64,000 nt of DNA from Galaxea fascicularis (lineage: Eukaryota > Cnidaria > Anthozoa > Scleractinia > Euphylliidae), in contig OX419341.1 in NCBI GenBank assembly GCA_948470475.1, positions 8,742,801-8,806,800 of the forward strand, given 5' to 3'. Below the pieces are notes generated by a model. It saw only the letters and a list, made by a program, of their open reading frames with translations. It ran no database searches and was not told where the DNA came from. Shown piece by piece: positions 36,448 through 51,400 of the stretch. Within the stretch, counting starts at the first letter, position 1. Each line of letters starts with the position of its first letter. Both the position numbers and the translations under genes were made by a program.

Positions 36448-39400
36448 TCATTTCCTAAGACCCATGACGAAATGAATGGATGTTAATTGTAAACCACGAG
36501 GAATGTACAGACAATGTAATTTCTTATCACTTTCATATATTCAAGGCCGTTTAAACCGCCTTTACTGTAACTACTATTGTGAAATCATTTATCTACATTG
36601 TTGGTTGAGAAAGCATTCCCGAAGTGCCATTTGCTCCTAAAATGAAATTTTTCAAAAAGGAAAAATTCTTTACCGTTTGATTGTAAACTATGGTCTATCC
36701 ATTTCAAGAGAAATAACATTCGTTTTCACATTACAATTTAGTAGCGGTATGTTGTAGGAAAAGAATAGGGAGTAAATTTAATTCATGAAAGCTCGCGTTA
36801 TTATCGACGCTGTGGCTATATGGCCGGTAACCGGCCAGGATGTTAAAAACACTAAGTGACCGGCAGTCCGATATTTTTCTAAAAATTGCCAAATCAAAGA
36901 ATCCTGGCTAATCCAAACCATCGTATGTCGATTAGGAAAAGTCAAGCGATCCTGAAACAATTTTTAGATCTCAAGTCCAGCGCTTGCTTTATGCTGGGCT
37001 TATTAGACGAACCGTAATTCGTGACACAGAATTTTTTTCAGGTCGACTGCCGGCCAAGGTGTTTGTTAAAAATACCACTGAAATGACCGGCAGTCAGTGT
37101 TTTTAACACCTTGGCCACATTACTGCCAGATTAATTCATGCTTTGCTTAGTTCTTCGAGCGAATTTTTGTGGATTCTGGTCCCGTTCCCTCCCATCCGTT
37201 AGTGGTAAAGGTTGGTTAGTATGGTAAATGGTAAGTTCTTTCAGTGTGACGGTGCCTGTTGGTGGCTGCTCGCTGGGGTGGTTCCCGCTGACTGGGTTGC
37301 CATGGAGCGTTTTCGATGTACCAAAAAATTCCGGAAATTCCGGTTGGGATGTAAATGGCACACGACTTTTTGGTTCGTTCCACTGGAAATTTTCCGGAAT
37401 TAACGGGATTGCTTCCCAACGGAAAATTTGTGTTCCATTTACAGATTTCTCGTCTTTATCACTAGTTCCAGAAAACAGGATGAAATAAACTGAGGAACAA
37501 ACTTTGGTTCTATACATTCAATGGCAACTTCTAACATTACTTGGCAAGAAACACGTACAAATCGGTTTTTGTTAATCAGCTGGTTTGTACATGGTAAGTA
37601 GCTTTTAAAAATTAACTCAGGAGCCATGCAAAAATAGTGTATCCCACATTGAACGCTGGACAAAACAAAAGAAAAAAGGTTTGTCCTTGTGACATCGCCA
37701 GGCGAATTGTGCTATAGTGTATATAGTACTATTACTGCCAATTCATCCAACTATTGTGACTATTCATGTATTCACGAATCTTTCTTGCCTACACGCACCA
37801 CGCTAGAAGAGCAAGCGTGATCATAATGCTTAAGATTTTCTTTTTTCCCGCTTACACAAAATAAATGCATTGAGTGAGGAACACGAAAAGAAGCGCAACA
37901 CAGGCCACAACAATGAAAGTGTTTACCTGATTCCGCTTTACGATTTGTAAACGTTCCATTGCGAGAAACAACCCACCAGCGAATAAAAAAGGAAAATGTA
38001 GCGGACTTTTAGAAGCCACTGAAGGAAATTACTCTGGCTCTTTGGGGCTCAAAAACTTTTCTGGGCAATTTGACCGTTTTTCTTTGCTTATCACATTACA
38101 TCCACATAAGCTAAGCAAACTAGTCTATCTAACAACTATGTCCCTTACTCAACACAACTAAAATTCAACTATTTCGATTATAAATTTGGTTTGCAAAAGC
38201 AAAAAACGTTCTATTTTTTTTTTATTCGCATGCAAACACACTTGCCGCTTTCGTGCATTCTTCGCATCTACTCGAAGCGATCATTTGATGGCGAATAGCG
38301 GGGACTTTGCTAGCCATAATACCGATATTACATAGGTCATACCACTACAATATCATAGAGTGTATGCAAAATGTATGCCCAAGCATTCAGATTTACAAAG
38401 AGTTTAACAGAAAGCGAAGGATCGAGAAAACGAGGCAGTTACATCAGCCTCAAATCTACAACTTAGAAATGGCAAAGCCACTTTCCAAGTTAAAAATCAA
38501 GTTATGTAAAACATATGCATATACTAACCTGTCTCAACATAGATGAAAAAGCCATCTCCCTCAGTCGTACAGTCAATAATTCACCAGATTTTGCGAACAT
38601 TGCACTCTAAAGGAAAACAAAATAAGTAAAGACCGTAAAGAGCCGCTTAAAGTTCGACTCAAATTAAAACCTACTGCCGCTGATAATTTCAGTATACAAG
38701 TAGTTGACAATTCGTACCACATACTGCGTAGGGTGGTTACTGACTGCTTGGAAATCAACACTAACTTTCATTGAAACCAAAACAAGAGCTATATTACTTG
38801 TTCGCTTTTACGCCACTAAGCAGCAATGACCACAAAATTAGGTGAACATTACCTGAATAAATTGAGCGACAAAACTTGCAACACCAATCGCCAGGAACAT
38901 GAGAGCCCAGAATTCAGATTCCTTTTTCATCTTCTCAGTGTCATTCATAGTGAAGACCTGAGTAAAAAAAAAGAAGAAGAAATGTTACACGTGATGAAAA
39001 TGCTTTGCAGCTATGAATCATAACGAGGGTGGTATGTCTAACTATGCAACTGCATGAATTTCAGTACAGATGAGAAATCTTGACTGCCTGAGAATACTAC
39101 TCAAATGTAAAGTTTTGATTACCATTCCGGTAAAACGTATTAAGTTTTTAATATTATTAACCTATAAAAAGTAATTTCCTCCGAAGTAAGAATGACACTA
39201 ACAGAAATAAGGAAGTGAAATCCCAATGACAGAAGAATAAAAAACTTTATGATTGAAGTAAAATGCAACATGTTCAACTTACATTGAGAATTTCTGATAG
39301 CACCAGCGCAAATGCAAATGGAAACAGGCCATTAACCATACCGCCCACACTGCCCCCAACTAAGTAAGGCCACTCAGGTTTGTTCAACTTTAAGATGCGA

Positions 39401-42400
39401 AAAAATGCCGCAGGCTCAACTTCCTCCTCTAAAACTTTGTCTTTACCATCCTTGTCTTTTGTAGCCTAAATCGCACAAAAAGGTACTCAGCATTGACAGT
39501 TCTCAATCCACAGGCTACAAGTTCAACATTATCGCATTCCTACACAACTGGCAGTAAACCAATGAAATCGTGTGCAGATTCAATAGTGCAGTGTTCTTAA
39601 CATACACGTAACCAACTGGGTGCGAAATCATCATGAAACCAAGCATGCAGTTTGTAAAACTGTGGTCTAGTGCTTCGTTTGTCTCACCATAGTAAAACAA
39701 TTTACGTTAGCAGTTGACACCCATGTTTGCAATTTCTGATGTACATATATGAACAGGTTCCTCAATATTTCATAACTACAATGTTATTATTACAGTGCTA
39801 AACCAGGCCTCGCACTTAACATATAACCTACCAATTACTAATAATCACAAACGGTCTAAACCCAACAGTTGTAATAAATCAACCCTTTAAACCCTAAGAG
39901 TGATCAGCATCAAATTTCTCCTTGTAATATCAATGGTTTATAAAACAGAGTGGTCATGAGAATTTAGGACAAGATCACACAAGATACAATTAATATAAAT
40001 AAATAATAGGAAATGAGTAAGGCCAACAAATAAGAATTTAAATTTTGCCGTCTGGGTGAGTGCAGTCCTCCTGAGAGGAACTATTTGAGATGACTTTGTC
40101 GTATGTTTTGACAACTTCAGTGAAAGTACAGTAATCTTCAGAGTCAAGTAAATTTTCTTACAAAGCGATAAGTAGATGATACAAATTCTCTGGCTATTGC
40201 TTTGATTGGTCACGTCTGTTTATTGTTTGTCTGTTGTTGGTGTTGTCGACGTACAACAGCTGCTGAGACTGGTGCAAATCTCTATGTTGCTTAGATCGCA
40301 ATGAGCTCCATTTGCAGGTGCTACACCAAATCTGTTATACAATTCAAAAGATGTAAACACGACTGCACCTCGGCCTTGCCAGACTTGGGCCTGTCTAATG
40401 CGGAACTTCCTCTTCTCTTGGCTGATAATCTGCGTGAAGCTCTCACGGACAGCTTTCGTTCAAACTCAGTATCCTCATGTTCACTGTCACTTGACATTCG
40501 TGACATGCTGCGCATAAAATTGGCTGCCGCTGTAGACTCTGCAAACCCAATCAACTGGCATTAATTAACAGCGATAATAAGGACGATACTAAACTTGAAT
40601 ACAATAACAACAACAACAATAATAATAAACAAAGAGATTTATTGATAACAAAGCTAACCATTAAAATCCTATATACAATTAATTTGCTTAAAAAAGAAAA
40701 AATATAATTGTTATTGCTATTATTATTATTATTACCAGCATCTGAATCATCATTATCATTGGCTAAACCAAAGCAAAATAAAATCTTACCACTTTTTTTA
40801 TCAAAAACTACATGTATACAATGTTAATACACAAGACCTAAACACCTAACATTTTTTAAGAATAACGGTAAACAAAAAATCAAACCTTTTCCTTCAACAT
40901 CTTCATCATCGTCATCATCATCATTATCAATGGCACCTTGTGGTTCCTCTTCAAAAGTCTGGGAAAAAATGTGTAAAAAATGGTGATGCAAGGCCAGTGT
41001 TGGAGGTGGATTAAAGCCTTGGCCACTGTAAAAACTGCATAATTTAAAAATAATACTTGAGGCATACTTTTACTAGGTACACAATTTGGTATAAAGGGGC
41101 AAAAGTGAGAACTTTCAGGGTTGTCTCAAAAGATTTCAAGTGGAAGGAGAATCTAGGAAAGGAGACGGCACTCATGGGACAACAACACCATCCCCCCCCC
41201 CCCCCCCCACATTTTCTCTTTTACCGGCAAATTATACCTGGGGAAACTAGGAAAGTACAGCTGTAGTGGGTGATATCACTGGTTGCCAGTGCTTTTTGGC
41301 AACCTTAACTACCGACCGGTTAGCTCAATTGATAGAGCACCAGACTACTGTGCGGGAGGTCACGGATTCAAACCCGGCCGGACCAACACTCAGGGTCTTT
41401 AAAAAAAAAACAACTGAGGAGAAAGTGCTGCCTTTGTAATGTTATCTACAAATGGTTTGACTTTCTAGTCTTCTCGGATAAGGACGATAAAACCGTAGGT
41501 CCTGTCTCACAACACTTGTTCCTAATAATCTGTGGGATGTTAAAGAATTAACCCACACACTGTTCGAAAAGAGCAGGGGACGTAGTCCCCAGTGTGGTGA
41601 TCTATCTCCAGCATGGGTCGGGTGGGGTGGGTGAGATCAATTATATACAGTGTATGGACTGATAGCGGCAGCCAGCAGCGCCATTATAAGCTGACGTCTG
41701 ATCTCACCACACACAGAATAATTGAAAGTGACACATTTGTTGTCACTATACTGAGACCTTAACCTTTACATTTACCTTTAACCTTTACAAATGGACTGGT
41801 CTGACCGGCCAGTTCTGTCAAATGGTAAGTGCCTCGAGTCTTGAGATCCCACAAAAGTTTGCATTACAGCTTGGTATGAGGATTTATATTAATTTTAGTT
41901 GAGAATCTGTATGCATTTTATGTTAAAGATGCTTCAAGCGAGTCGTTTAATTTAATACAAGATTCACTTCCAGTGACATTTCCTATTGTTGGTAGCTGCT
42001 GAAAGCATAACCCATTTTTAAAGCAACTGCTTTGACCTTCATGTATTTAAGGGTAAAATTCCAAGGAGTGGAAGCTCTTATTTCCTCTGAACAACAAATT
42101 AATGTTCTAAAATTGCAAAGCTTTCAATTGCAGCTTTATCCATTTTCAACAAAACTAGGGATTGCATCTTTACAACCACTATAATTAAACAATATTATAT
42201 TTCTTTAAAACAATTATTGTTTAGGTGTATTATTATGTCTTGTTTCCTTTAAAAGACCGCCAGACAAAATAAAATGTTGCGACCAAAAACATGGGCTAAA
42301 TTGCAGGGGATAGAATTAATTCAGTGCTTCATCACAAACTACCCACCATATCTCTGTGAGTGTCCTTGAAAGCACTGAATTACATTTACCTGCAGTGTAA

Positions 42401-45400
42401 CTAATTGGTGATACACTCCTGTAGTTTGCATTAGCTCATCATGGCTGCCTTTTTCCACAACTACACCTTCTTGGATAGCTGCAATAACATCAGCAGTCTG
42501 GACTGTTGACAAACGATGAGCAATCACAATGGTAGTACGGCCCTGGCGTGCCTAACAGATAACAAAAACAAAACATTATAATCAGCTTTATGATGGTGAA
42601 TGACAAAGATAGAAAGAAACCCTACTGATGATTCCTGGGAGTAAACTAGGAATGACCAACAACATCAAACAGAAAAATTCAGAAAATATCCACAATCCCC
42701 TTCCCCTGTAGGGTTGTTTTGTTTGCACCCCCTCCCCCTCTAGAAATTACAATTTAACTCCACACATTTCTTTAAAAACCTTTTGTTTAACCTCCCCCCC
42801 CCCCACTTGGGATTTCTATTGACCCTCTGTGGGGAGGTGTTATCAGTAAGGTTTACAATGCACACTACATGCACATGTAATAGGCTACTTTCAAAATAGA
42901 GTGTACAGTGTATCAAAATTCAGCTTGGTGTTAAGGCCCAGAGGACAAAATTGTCAAAGGAAACTCAAAGTTACATTAATCATCTTTCACATTCATTGCA
43001 ATTCACTTCAACATGTAGTGTTAAATGTCCTCTGGGCCTTGCTATCAAGCTGAATTCTGATATTCCTAAAGTATCCTATTCTCTTATTCTCAATGTCTGG
43101 TTGAAACAATTAAAAGTTAGAAGCTTTCAACTGTCTGAACTACAGTCTTTGGCGGGTGAAATGTGAATGATGAGAAGTGAGAGAAGAAAATGTTATATTG
43201 TCCAGGTAGTGGACATGAATATTGTTGGCGGCATTGGGAGTCAGTTTGGTATGCCACGCTTCCAGTGTCTTCCTTGTTCTAAAACCACCTTTATCTTTAC
43301 CTTGATAGAAGCGTTTTCAAAGTCAATGACATGATCGGGTGACCAGGCATGATTTGCAATCTTTGAACCTTTGGCTGCTGTTTTGACATGATTATTATCT
43401 GAAAATGTTCTTTTTTTCTGGTGTTAAAAGCTTGGCCTGTTTCTTCAACATAACACCATGAACAATTGGCACAAGGAATTTTGTAGATGATGTTTGTCTG
43501 TGAATCCTGTGAAGATTGAAACTTAGGAGGCTGGGAACTGTTGTTGTGGGTGATCTACAAACACAGTAACTTGAAGCTCCAATTAATTGGAGCTACTTTA
43601 AAAACAGAGGGTAGTGGAGTAATTACTGATTTATCTCTCAGTATGGTTTAACTCACTCTATCCAAGGCAGCTTGTACAATGGATTCACTTTCACTGTCCA
43701 GTGCTGAAGTTGCTTCATCTAACAACAATATTCTGGGATCTTTAACAAGAGCGCGTGCAATTGCAATGCGCTGTTTCTGTCCTCCACTTAATTGAGTTCC
43801 ACGCTCTCCAACAAGAGTCTCATAGCCCTAGCATATATCAACATTCAAATAAATTGAAAAACTTTTTTAGGAAGCAAACGGTATTACTTTATTCTAATTG
43901 GAATCCCAGTTACAAACAGATAAATTCAATTTAAAGTTACAGTCAATGGAAATCAGGGGCCACCAGGTTAATATTAAAAGGAAGATTGTTACAAAAACAC
44001 AATGCTGTCCTTGTGAGTTCTTTTTACAACATGATATGCAACTGAATCACAGTTAAATGATGCCCCCCAAAAATTATATTCAGTCAGCCATATTTATCAT
44101 AAGAATTGGAAATGGAATTGTAGCCACTGAACTGTATCGGTCTTGAACAATTCAAGGTATTTATCATTGAAATTCGGTGAATATCAAAGTCACCACAGTT
44201 CGCACACTCCACTCTTGCATTCACAATTACATGTACACCTGTACATGCAAGTGATAACTCTAAGAATACAAATTACATGTACACTGTAATTCTTGATGTG
44301 CACCAATCATTCCAATAATTATCCCTTATGATTTTAGTTGGAAGCAATGATCATAACTTTACTATCAAGTAACAAATAAATATGAATTTCACAGGATAAG
44401 GTATTTGCACCAATTTTCCACTCACTTGTGGCAGCTTTGTGATAAAGTCATGAGCATTTGCCATCTTTGTTGCAGTTTCAATGTCTTGCTGGGTTACTCC
44501 ATCTTTACCAAACCGGATGTTCTCTGATATTGTAGTATCAAAGAGCACAGGCTCTTGGCTAACAATACCTATGTGCTCACGCAGCCACTTCAAGTTCAGA
44601 CTACGAATGTCATGGCCATCGACAGTTACCTTAATAAAGGACAGAACAAACATTAGCACACTTGCAATAATAAATAGTAAAAAGTACATGTACCATTGTT
44701 ATTATTGATAATTTATAAATGGTAGGAAATAACTTATTACTACTACTGTAGTCCAAACACTAGCAAAAATGCCCTCTACCAATCAGCATTAAGTAACTTT
44801 GCCCTCTAGTTATATTGAAGGGGCCAGACAGACTGGTTATCGTGTCATAAACTTTGGTCCACAGCTATTTTTCTATTTGAAGGTCTGAATTTGGAGTTTT
44901 TCTAAACCAAACAAAGGAAATCAATTATCCATCAGATCCTTTTGTTTCTGTAGCTCAAGTCATGCAGTAATTCATTGAACAGGGTTAAAACAATTTAAGT
45001 TATTTCAGAATGATATTTAAAAATTGTATAAACGTAGCTTAGATCATCTCTGTCAATTTAACAGTTACTGGAAGTTATACATCTCAAAAAACTTGAGGAT
45101 CTCAGAGCATGGTTTGGGATAGGGCTCTGTACCAGCTGGTATAATCAATCTTACCCCTCCAATGCTAGGATCATAAAATCGCTGTAGCAGCTTCACAACA
45201 GTACTCTTTCCACAGCCACTCTCACCGACCAATGCAACTGTTTGTCCAGTCTCAATGGACAGCGTCAAACCATTCAAGATCTACAGAAATACAAACAATA
45301 GTACAGTTTACTGATATTTTCTACTTCAGGGTCTGCAGCAATGATGATGAAAAGGATGTGGTGGAACAGGAGTAAGTGGTAACCTTGTAAACTATTTTAT

Positions 45401-48400
45401 AAACCTTGCAAAGTATACGCACAACTGCATGCTCAACTTTAAAGATCAAATTAAGAAGTGATTAATAATCACTGAAAGAATAAACAATGTGAACACAGCC
45501 ATACAGCTGTACATCAAATTACAAAAAGATCATTACTTTGGAAAACTACTAATGTATAAGTTATCAAAGTACATGGTGCAAATACTACAGTACATGTAGA
45601 TACAACTGCTCATGAATTAAAATTGTTACTGAAAACAAATTGCTACATGTACACCAACAGAAGCAGAGCCAGGTGTTAAGGGCGGGTGACTTACTGTAAA
45701 TACGGTATGTATATTAACAAAATAGCAATGTGGACCATAACTTTATTCTTGGGCTGAATGTCAATCATACTGATTTCTATACTCTTCTCTCCCCTTACCA
45801 CTGAGGAGGAAAGGGGTGACAGTGACCATTAAAATAGGTGAACCCCTTAACCCTTTAACTCCCAATAGTGCCAAATGGCACTTATACATTTTATGCTGTC
45901 TAACGCCAGACGATTTTACTTGTCAATGGAGAACCCCTTCAGCCCTCCAAGCTGCGACCATTTTGGTCACCATGGCGAGTGAAAAAGAAATTGGCGACTG
46001 AATTATCGGCGAAAGTTGCCATTTGGTGACCAAAGGATATAAGCTCAAAAGAATAAAGTTGACTTCACGTTTTATCGCTTTTTAACTGAATCATCGTTAA
46101 ATTAAAGAAATACTACCAAGCTTTTCTTCTGTGTAAATTCAATGATGAATCTGTTCCTCTTGCATGGCAAGACGTGTACAGTTCTGGCATAAGGATCTGC
46201 GTATCGCAGCTTTGAATTCATTGAGTGGCCATTTTGAAAACTCAGCATCCGACTTTGTATTAAATTGTTCTGGTTACCTCTCATAAATGTCTTTGCCTGT
46301 TTTTACCATCTTGTTCTGCGTTTACAACTGGCAGGCAAGTAACAATGGAGTGTTAAAAACACGATTTATTTCCGTACACAACGTTCAGCAGTTAAGTAGC
46401 ATGAAGTATCTTGCGTTAATGAAACGACAATTTTTGGTGACCGAAATTTTCCATTGGCGACCATTTTAAAAATGAAGGTCGCCAAAAGGCAACTTATTGA
46501 AAAAATGAGCTTGGAGCGCTGCCCTTGGGAGTTAAAGGGTTAAGCTGTTACTTTTGGTTTAAGTTACTGACTATACAGAGCACATTGAAGAATACAGAAC
46601 AATACCTTTATGTCTGGTCGTGATGGATAAAAGAATTCAACATTGTTAAAGGCTATGTCTCCTTTAAAGGAAGCGTTGTCAAGTACCGTTCCCTCAGTAG
46701 AACTTGAATCAATTGGAGGAACCTATGGGAATAAAATATGGTAATTTTTACATGACAAATTACAAAACCATAACTACATACACAAACTACAAACAAAGAT
46801 AGCAATTTACAGAGCATTTCGGCCGTGTAAAAATGTTACTACTTGTCACTCAATGAATGTAAAGCAATATAATAATATTATTATTCACACCAGTTACTGT
46901 ATGATGTCACCCTGTACAAGCTGCCACATGTACATAATAACTTTAAATAACTTTAAGTAACCACACTGAGCATAAGTGAACTCCATTACTGTAACTATAA
47001 TATTATTATCATTCAAACAAAAGGTATGCAGGGCCTGTAACTCCTTTGATGCTCCTCAATTTCCTTGTGTGTTTTTGTAAACATCAATCTACATGTACTC
47101 TACAAAAAGATAGCAACTGGCTATTCCTACAAGTTTGTGTGTAGCCACTACACCTGTACATTGACATTTATGTCATTACTTGCAGAGCTGATTTTACCAA
47201 TGAATAAGCTTACTGGTAATGTCCTTTTATTTACAATAGTTGGCCAATATCTGCACACCTTTAACATTACAACCACACAGTTCCAAGTAATAGTGACAGT
47301 GCACAGCTAAATCAAAGTTTCATCTGAACCAAATTCAGTCTTCCAAGTTGGTAAAAACGTTATTCCTTAACTGTACAATGAAAACTGAAATATTATTATT
47401 ACCCTGTCAATAATTTGAAAAACTTGATATGCTGCTCCTCTGGCGGTTGCAACATCGTTAAAATTTGGACCAGCTTGACCAAGTTGCATAGCACCAAACA
47501 TGACTGAAAAAAATACCTACAAAATAAGAAGAAAAAAAAGCAACACATCAATACTAATTTAGAGGCCTGGCACAAACACTTTAAAATTATTAAGTAAGAC
47601 AGTGCCTGATTTCCCTTCGTACTTTCTCCCCCTAAACTTTGTACAGTGTGCTTCAGTTGTCAAGTCGGTGATACTATTTTTCATTATTTAAAATCATAAC
47701 TGCAATACTGATATTTAACTTGACCTGAGCAAGCATTTGCAATCTGGATGGAGAGCTGCTGTCTTAAAGGACCAATTTCAGCAAAAAGGCTTTGCACATG
47801 TTTGTAATTATTATCGTTTTCAAACATCTTGTGCTCATTCTTGTGACCTAACTGTTTTAACAGAATTTTCCTACCAATGTGAATACAATTATAGACCATA
47901 ATAATAGCAACACTGTAAATAGGATCAACTTTTTCTCCTACTTAACAGTACACTGTGGGCCCCGATTTACTGAAATACTTTTGCTCTGCAAAAGAAAGCT
48001 ATATCAGACCTAAAAATGCTGGAATTTTCTGCAGCTTAACAAATTGTCATGTAAACCTGTTACTAGGGGCTAAACTGCATAGGAAGCCTAATGTTTGGAG
48101 TTGATGATCAATGGCCTCAACTAGAAAAAAATTCACTGTACGCTCTCCCCCAATCAGAAAAGAGATAGCGAGCTCAATGTATAATAATTGATACATGTGT
48201 TACTGTACAGGTGTTATAAAACTAATGTCAAGTCTTTCTTACTATGAGCAAGTCTCCTCCATTCATTTCACCATCAATGATCAACTTTGCCCCATACCTA
48301 CAAATCAAAAACAAGTCGGTGAAAAGCTGAATGGTTAAGCATTAAGAGCCAAACACTGAAAATGACAAGATGAAAAAGCCTTTCCTGGGACTGAAATTAA

Positions 48401-51400
48401 ATAGCCCTGTGCTCTAGCTCTTGATGTTATGTTAATTCAACTTTTAGACATACTTTTTTGGGGCTGCATTCAACCTGCTAGTACTCAACATTTTTGGGGT
48501 TCAGTTCAAAGGCATGGTGCAAAAAGAAAGTGGGTGACTAGTATTTTGACCTTCAAAGCCAAGTTTCTCTAAATTTGCTTTACTTTGGCTCTCCTACACT
48601 GTGCATGACTGTTTTCTTTCTAAGTACTGACAGCAAACATTAGAGCAAGAAAGTGAAACATTTACTAAAACACTGAATTATGGATTCAAACAATCTAAAC
48701 AACCTGATTGAGTATAGGTTATCTTTAGTTTACATGTAGCCTCTAATGTTTTAAATACATGTTTTGTCCTTGTTGTTGTTAAATTCCACTGTACTACAGC
48801 TGTGTACAGTCAGGACTTGTAACACCCAAACAAAAATATGCTCATCAATGTGGTTGATAAATTTGATTACTAACCAAAATGCCAATGCATAGCTGCCGAA
48901 CATGATGACTTGGAAGAAGGCCATGCCAAGTCCAGACATAACACCTTTCTTGATACCAAAATCCCGTGCTTCCCCAAGATGTGAACTATATCTGCAGGAT
49001 TAAATTAAAAGGTGATCTCCAATCCACATTTTCTTACTATTCCTAACATGCAATCATTATAACCAATTTGCAACTGACCTAAGAAATGATGTGAATTATT
49101 ACTTACAATGTACTTACAGGTGTATTTTATTTATTTATTTATTTACTTGATTATTTATTTACCTTCGCCAAGATAACAATATAACTAAATACATGTACTA
49201 AAAATTAATAATAAAAGAAAAAAAATACTGGCAGGGATTATTTCTGAAACAAATGAGTAAGTAACTACTACTCACTGGCTGTACATGAAAATTACATTTA
49301 CATACGTCATGTATCTTAAAAAAAGGCTGATGGGGGCTTATTATAGTCAGTAAAACTTAATTTGATTGTCTCAACTCAACACCAATAAAGCCCACCTTGC
49401 AATTTCTTTCTTTTCTCCTCCAAATGCTGCAACTGTTCTTATTGAAGACAACACTTCTTCGGCGATGCTCCCAGCTCTAGCATAAGCATCAAGCTCTTGT
49501 GCAGTTGCCGAAGACAGCATCTAAAACGGATACTGCTTGTTTATAACAATATTAGATTTTAGGCATTAGGGAAGGGGAGTATGAAAGGTATACTACTCAT
49601 GGTGAATAGCCAAGCTTTTTCTCTCACAGAAATAGTAGGACAATCTTTGCCAAAGACCTTCTTTAATGTTTTGACCTGTACATGTATGGCATGATATTTG
49701 ACAAAACAGTGATCAATACTTTCAGTGTATTTAAAGACAAGGTATTTTTTTTTTATCGTGCAGATACTGTAGATCTGCTTTACACATGTATGAATTCACC
49801 AGTTAATATCCTTTTAGCGAGTCCATTATTTTGTAAATACATTAGGCATATACCTTTGTTACACATGCAATATTCAAACAGATTATATTGCAGTTGGAAA
49901 ACACTATTCTTCATTTTGCTGTACTGGTCTCCACACTAACTGCTATGAATACATTCAGATAACATACAGTGTAGTTACTTGTGCCATACCTTTATCACAT
50001 ACAATCACTTACCTTTCCCATGATTCCTCCAGCAATCATTATCAGTGGGCTAGCAGCAATGATGACAAGTGTAAGCTTCCATCCATACACAAATCCCATA
50101 ATGAAACCCACTATAACTATTGCCATATTTTGAAGAAACATGCCGATTTTTGTACCAATGCCATCGTGGACTTTGTTCAAGTCTCTGTTAAAAGAAAATT
50201 AATCAATTTAAAATAATTATTACTTTAATTAATAATTTTGATTTAGTGTCCTCCTCCTTCCAATAAGTGCCAGCCCCTTCCTATTAAGCACCCCCATCCC
50301 TTTTGATGACTTTTTCAATACTGAGCTCTCCATAATCCATTCTACTAATAGCACCCCTTGTTTAATACATGTAAGCACCCTGCTGCAATACATGTGAGTG
50401 CCGACCCCATCTGTTTCAATAATCAATTACAGTACATGGTGTGCATGCTGTACAGCCATGGTTTATCTGTAAAGAAAGATGAACCACAGCTGTACATGCT
50501 GCACAGCAGTGGTTCATCTTTTTACATCTGGCTGTTTGCCAGCACCCTCCCTTGAGATGCCAAAAGAAAATAAACACCCTGGGAGCTAAATCCAACAATT
50601 ACAGTAATATCATTGAAAAATAATTTTAAATGTTCAGTGCAATGCGCTATTTACGCTGATAAAAAATGCAAAAATAAGAAATGTTTTATACTATACAACC
50701 GTAATTATTTTTTTGAAAATTATGCACTTTTACCATTAATTAAAGGCTTCAGGGGAGGAGGTATTAACCATACCTGTAGTCACCTCATGTACAACATGTG
50801 TCACGCATAACCTGAGAGCTACGTGTAGATCTCAGTCAAAGTGAAAAACCCAGTGAAAAACAGTTTCAATTACTGTACAGGGCTTGAGACTAATGATAGC
50901 CAACTAGCCACAGACTAGTAAAATTTTGGCCAGTAGGTTTTGCACTTCACTAGCCATTTTGGCTAAAGAAAATGTCAGCACTGGAGGACCAGATGAAATC
51001 ATGCAATCACTGTTTGTGTCACAGAATTTGAGACATCAGCTGTAATCGCCTCATAGCAAGAACTTTAGATTACTAAAAAGCGAAAACACAATTGACTTTT
51101 CCGGTTCTTTTTTCCTTACTAAAGCAATGAATAACAAACAAACTTCTTGCCGCAAATGAGGTCATGGAAGTCTAGGGATAGCGTTTTGTGCTTAAAAAAG
51201 ACAGTCATTTACATTAATTTCTTTCAATTACTTCAAAAAATTAAAAAACTCGTAGTGATTTGGATAATGCCTGTTTGATATTGTTTCTGCAACTTCCAAA
51301 TAAAGTCAAATGAATTACAAATTGTCCAGAGAGGTCAGGAATCAGCATTTTGAAAAAAAAAAAAGAAGAAGGAAAATCGATGTTTTTGGCCGCTAGCTGC

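Noticed and set aside
37131..37517. 128-codon open frame on the minus strand, and overlapping frames on both strands
   Set aside because: Several frames are open at once over palindromic CCGGAAATT-type repeat DNA, which suggests chance openness and not a gene.
40369..40554. Use of the upstream CAG acceptor (before 40554) for ABCB exon 15
   Set aside because: It would shift the frame and hit a stop. The CAG before 40538 gives the matching phase.
41312..41390. tRNA gene on the plus strand
   Set aside because: The cloverleaf is imperfect and followed by a long SINE-type body in an intron.
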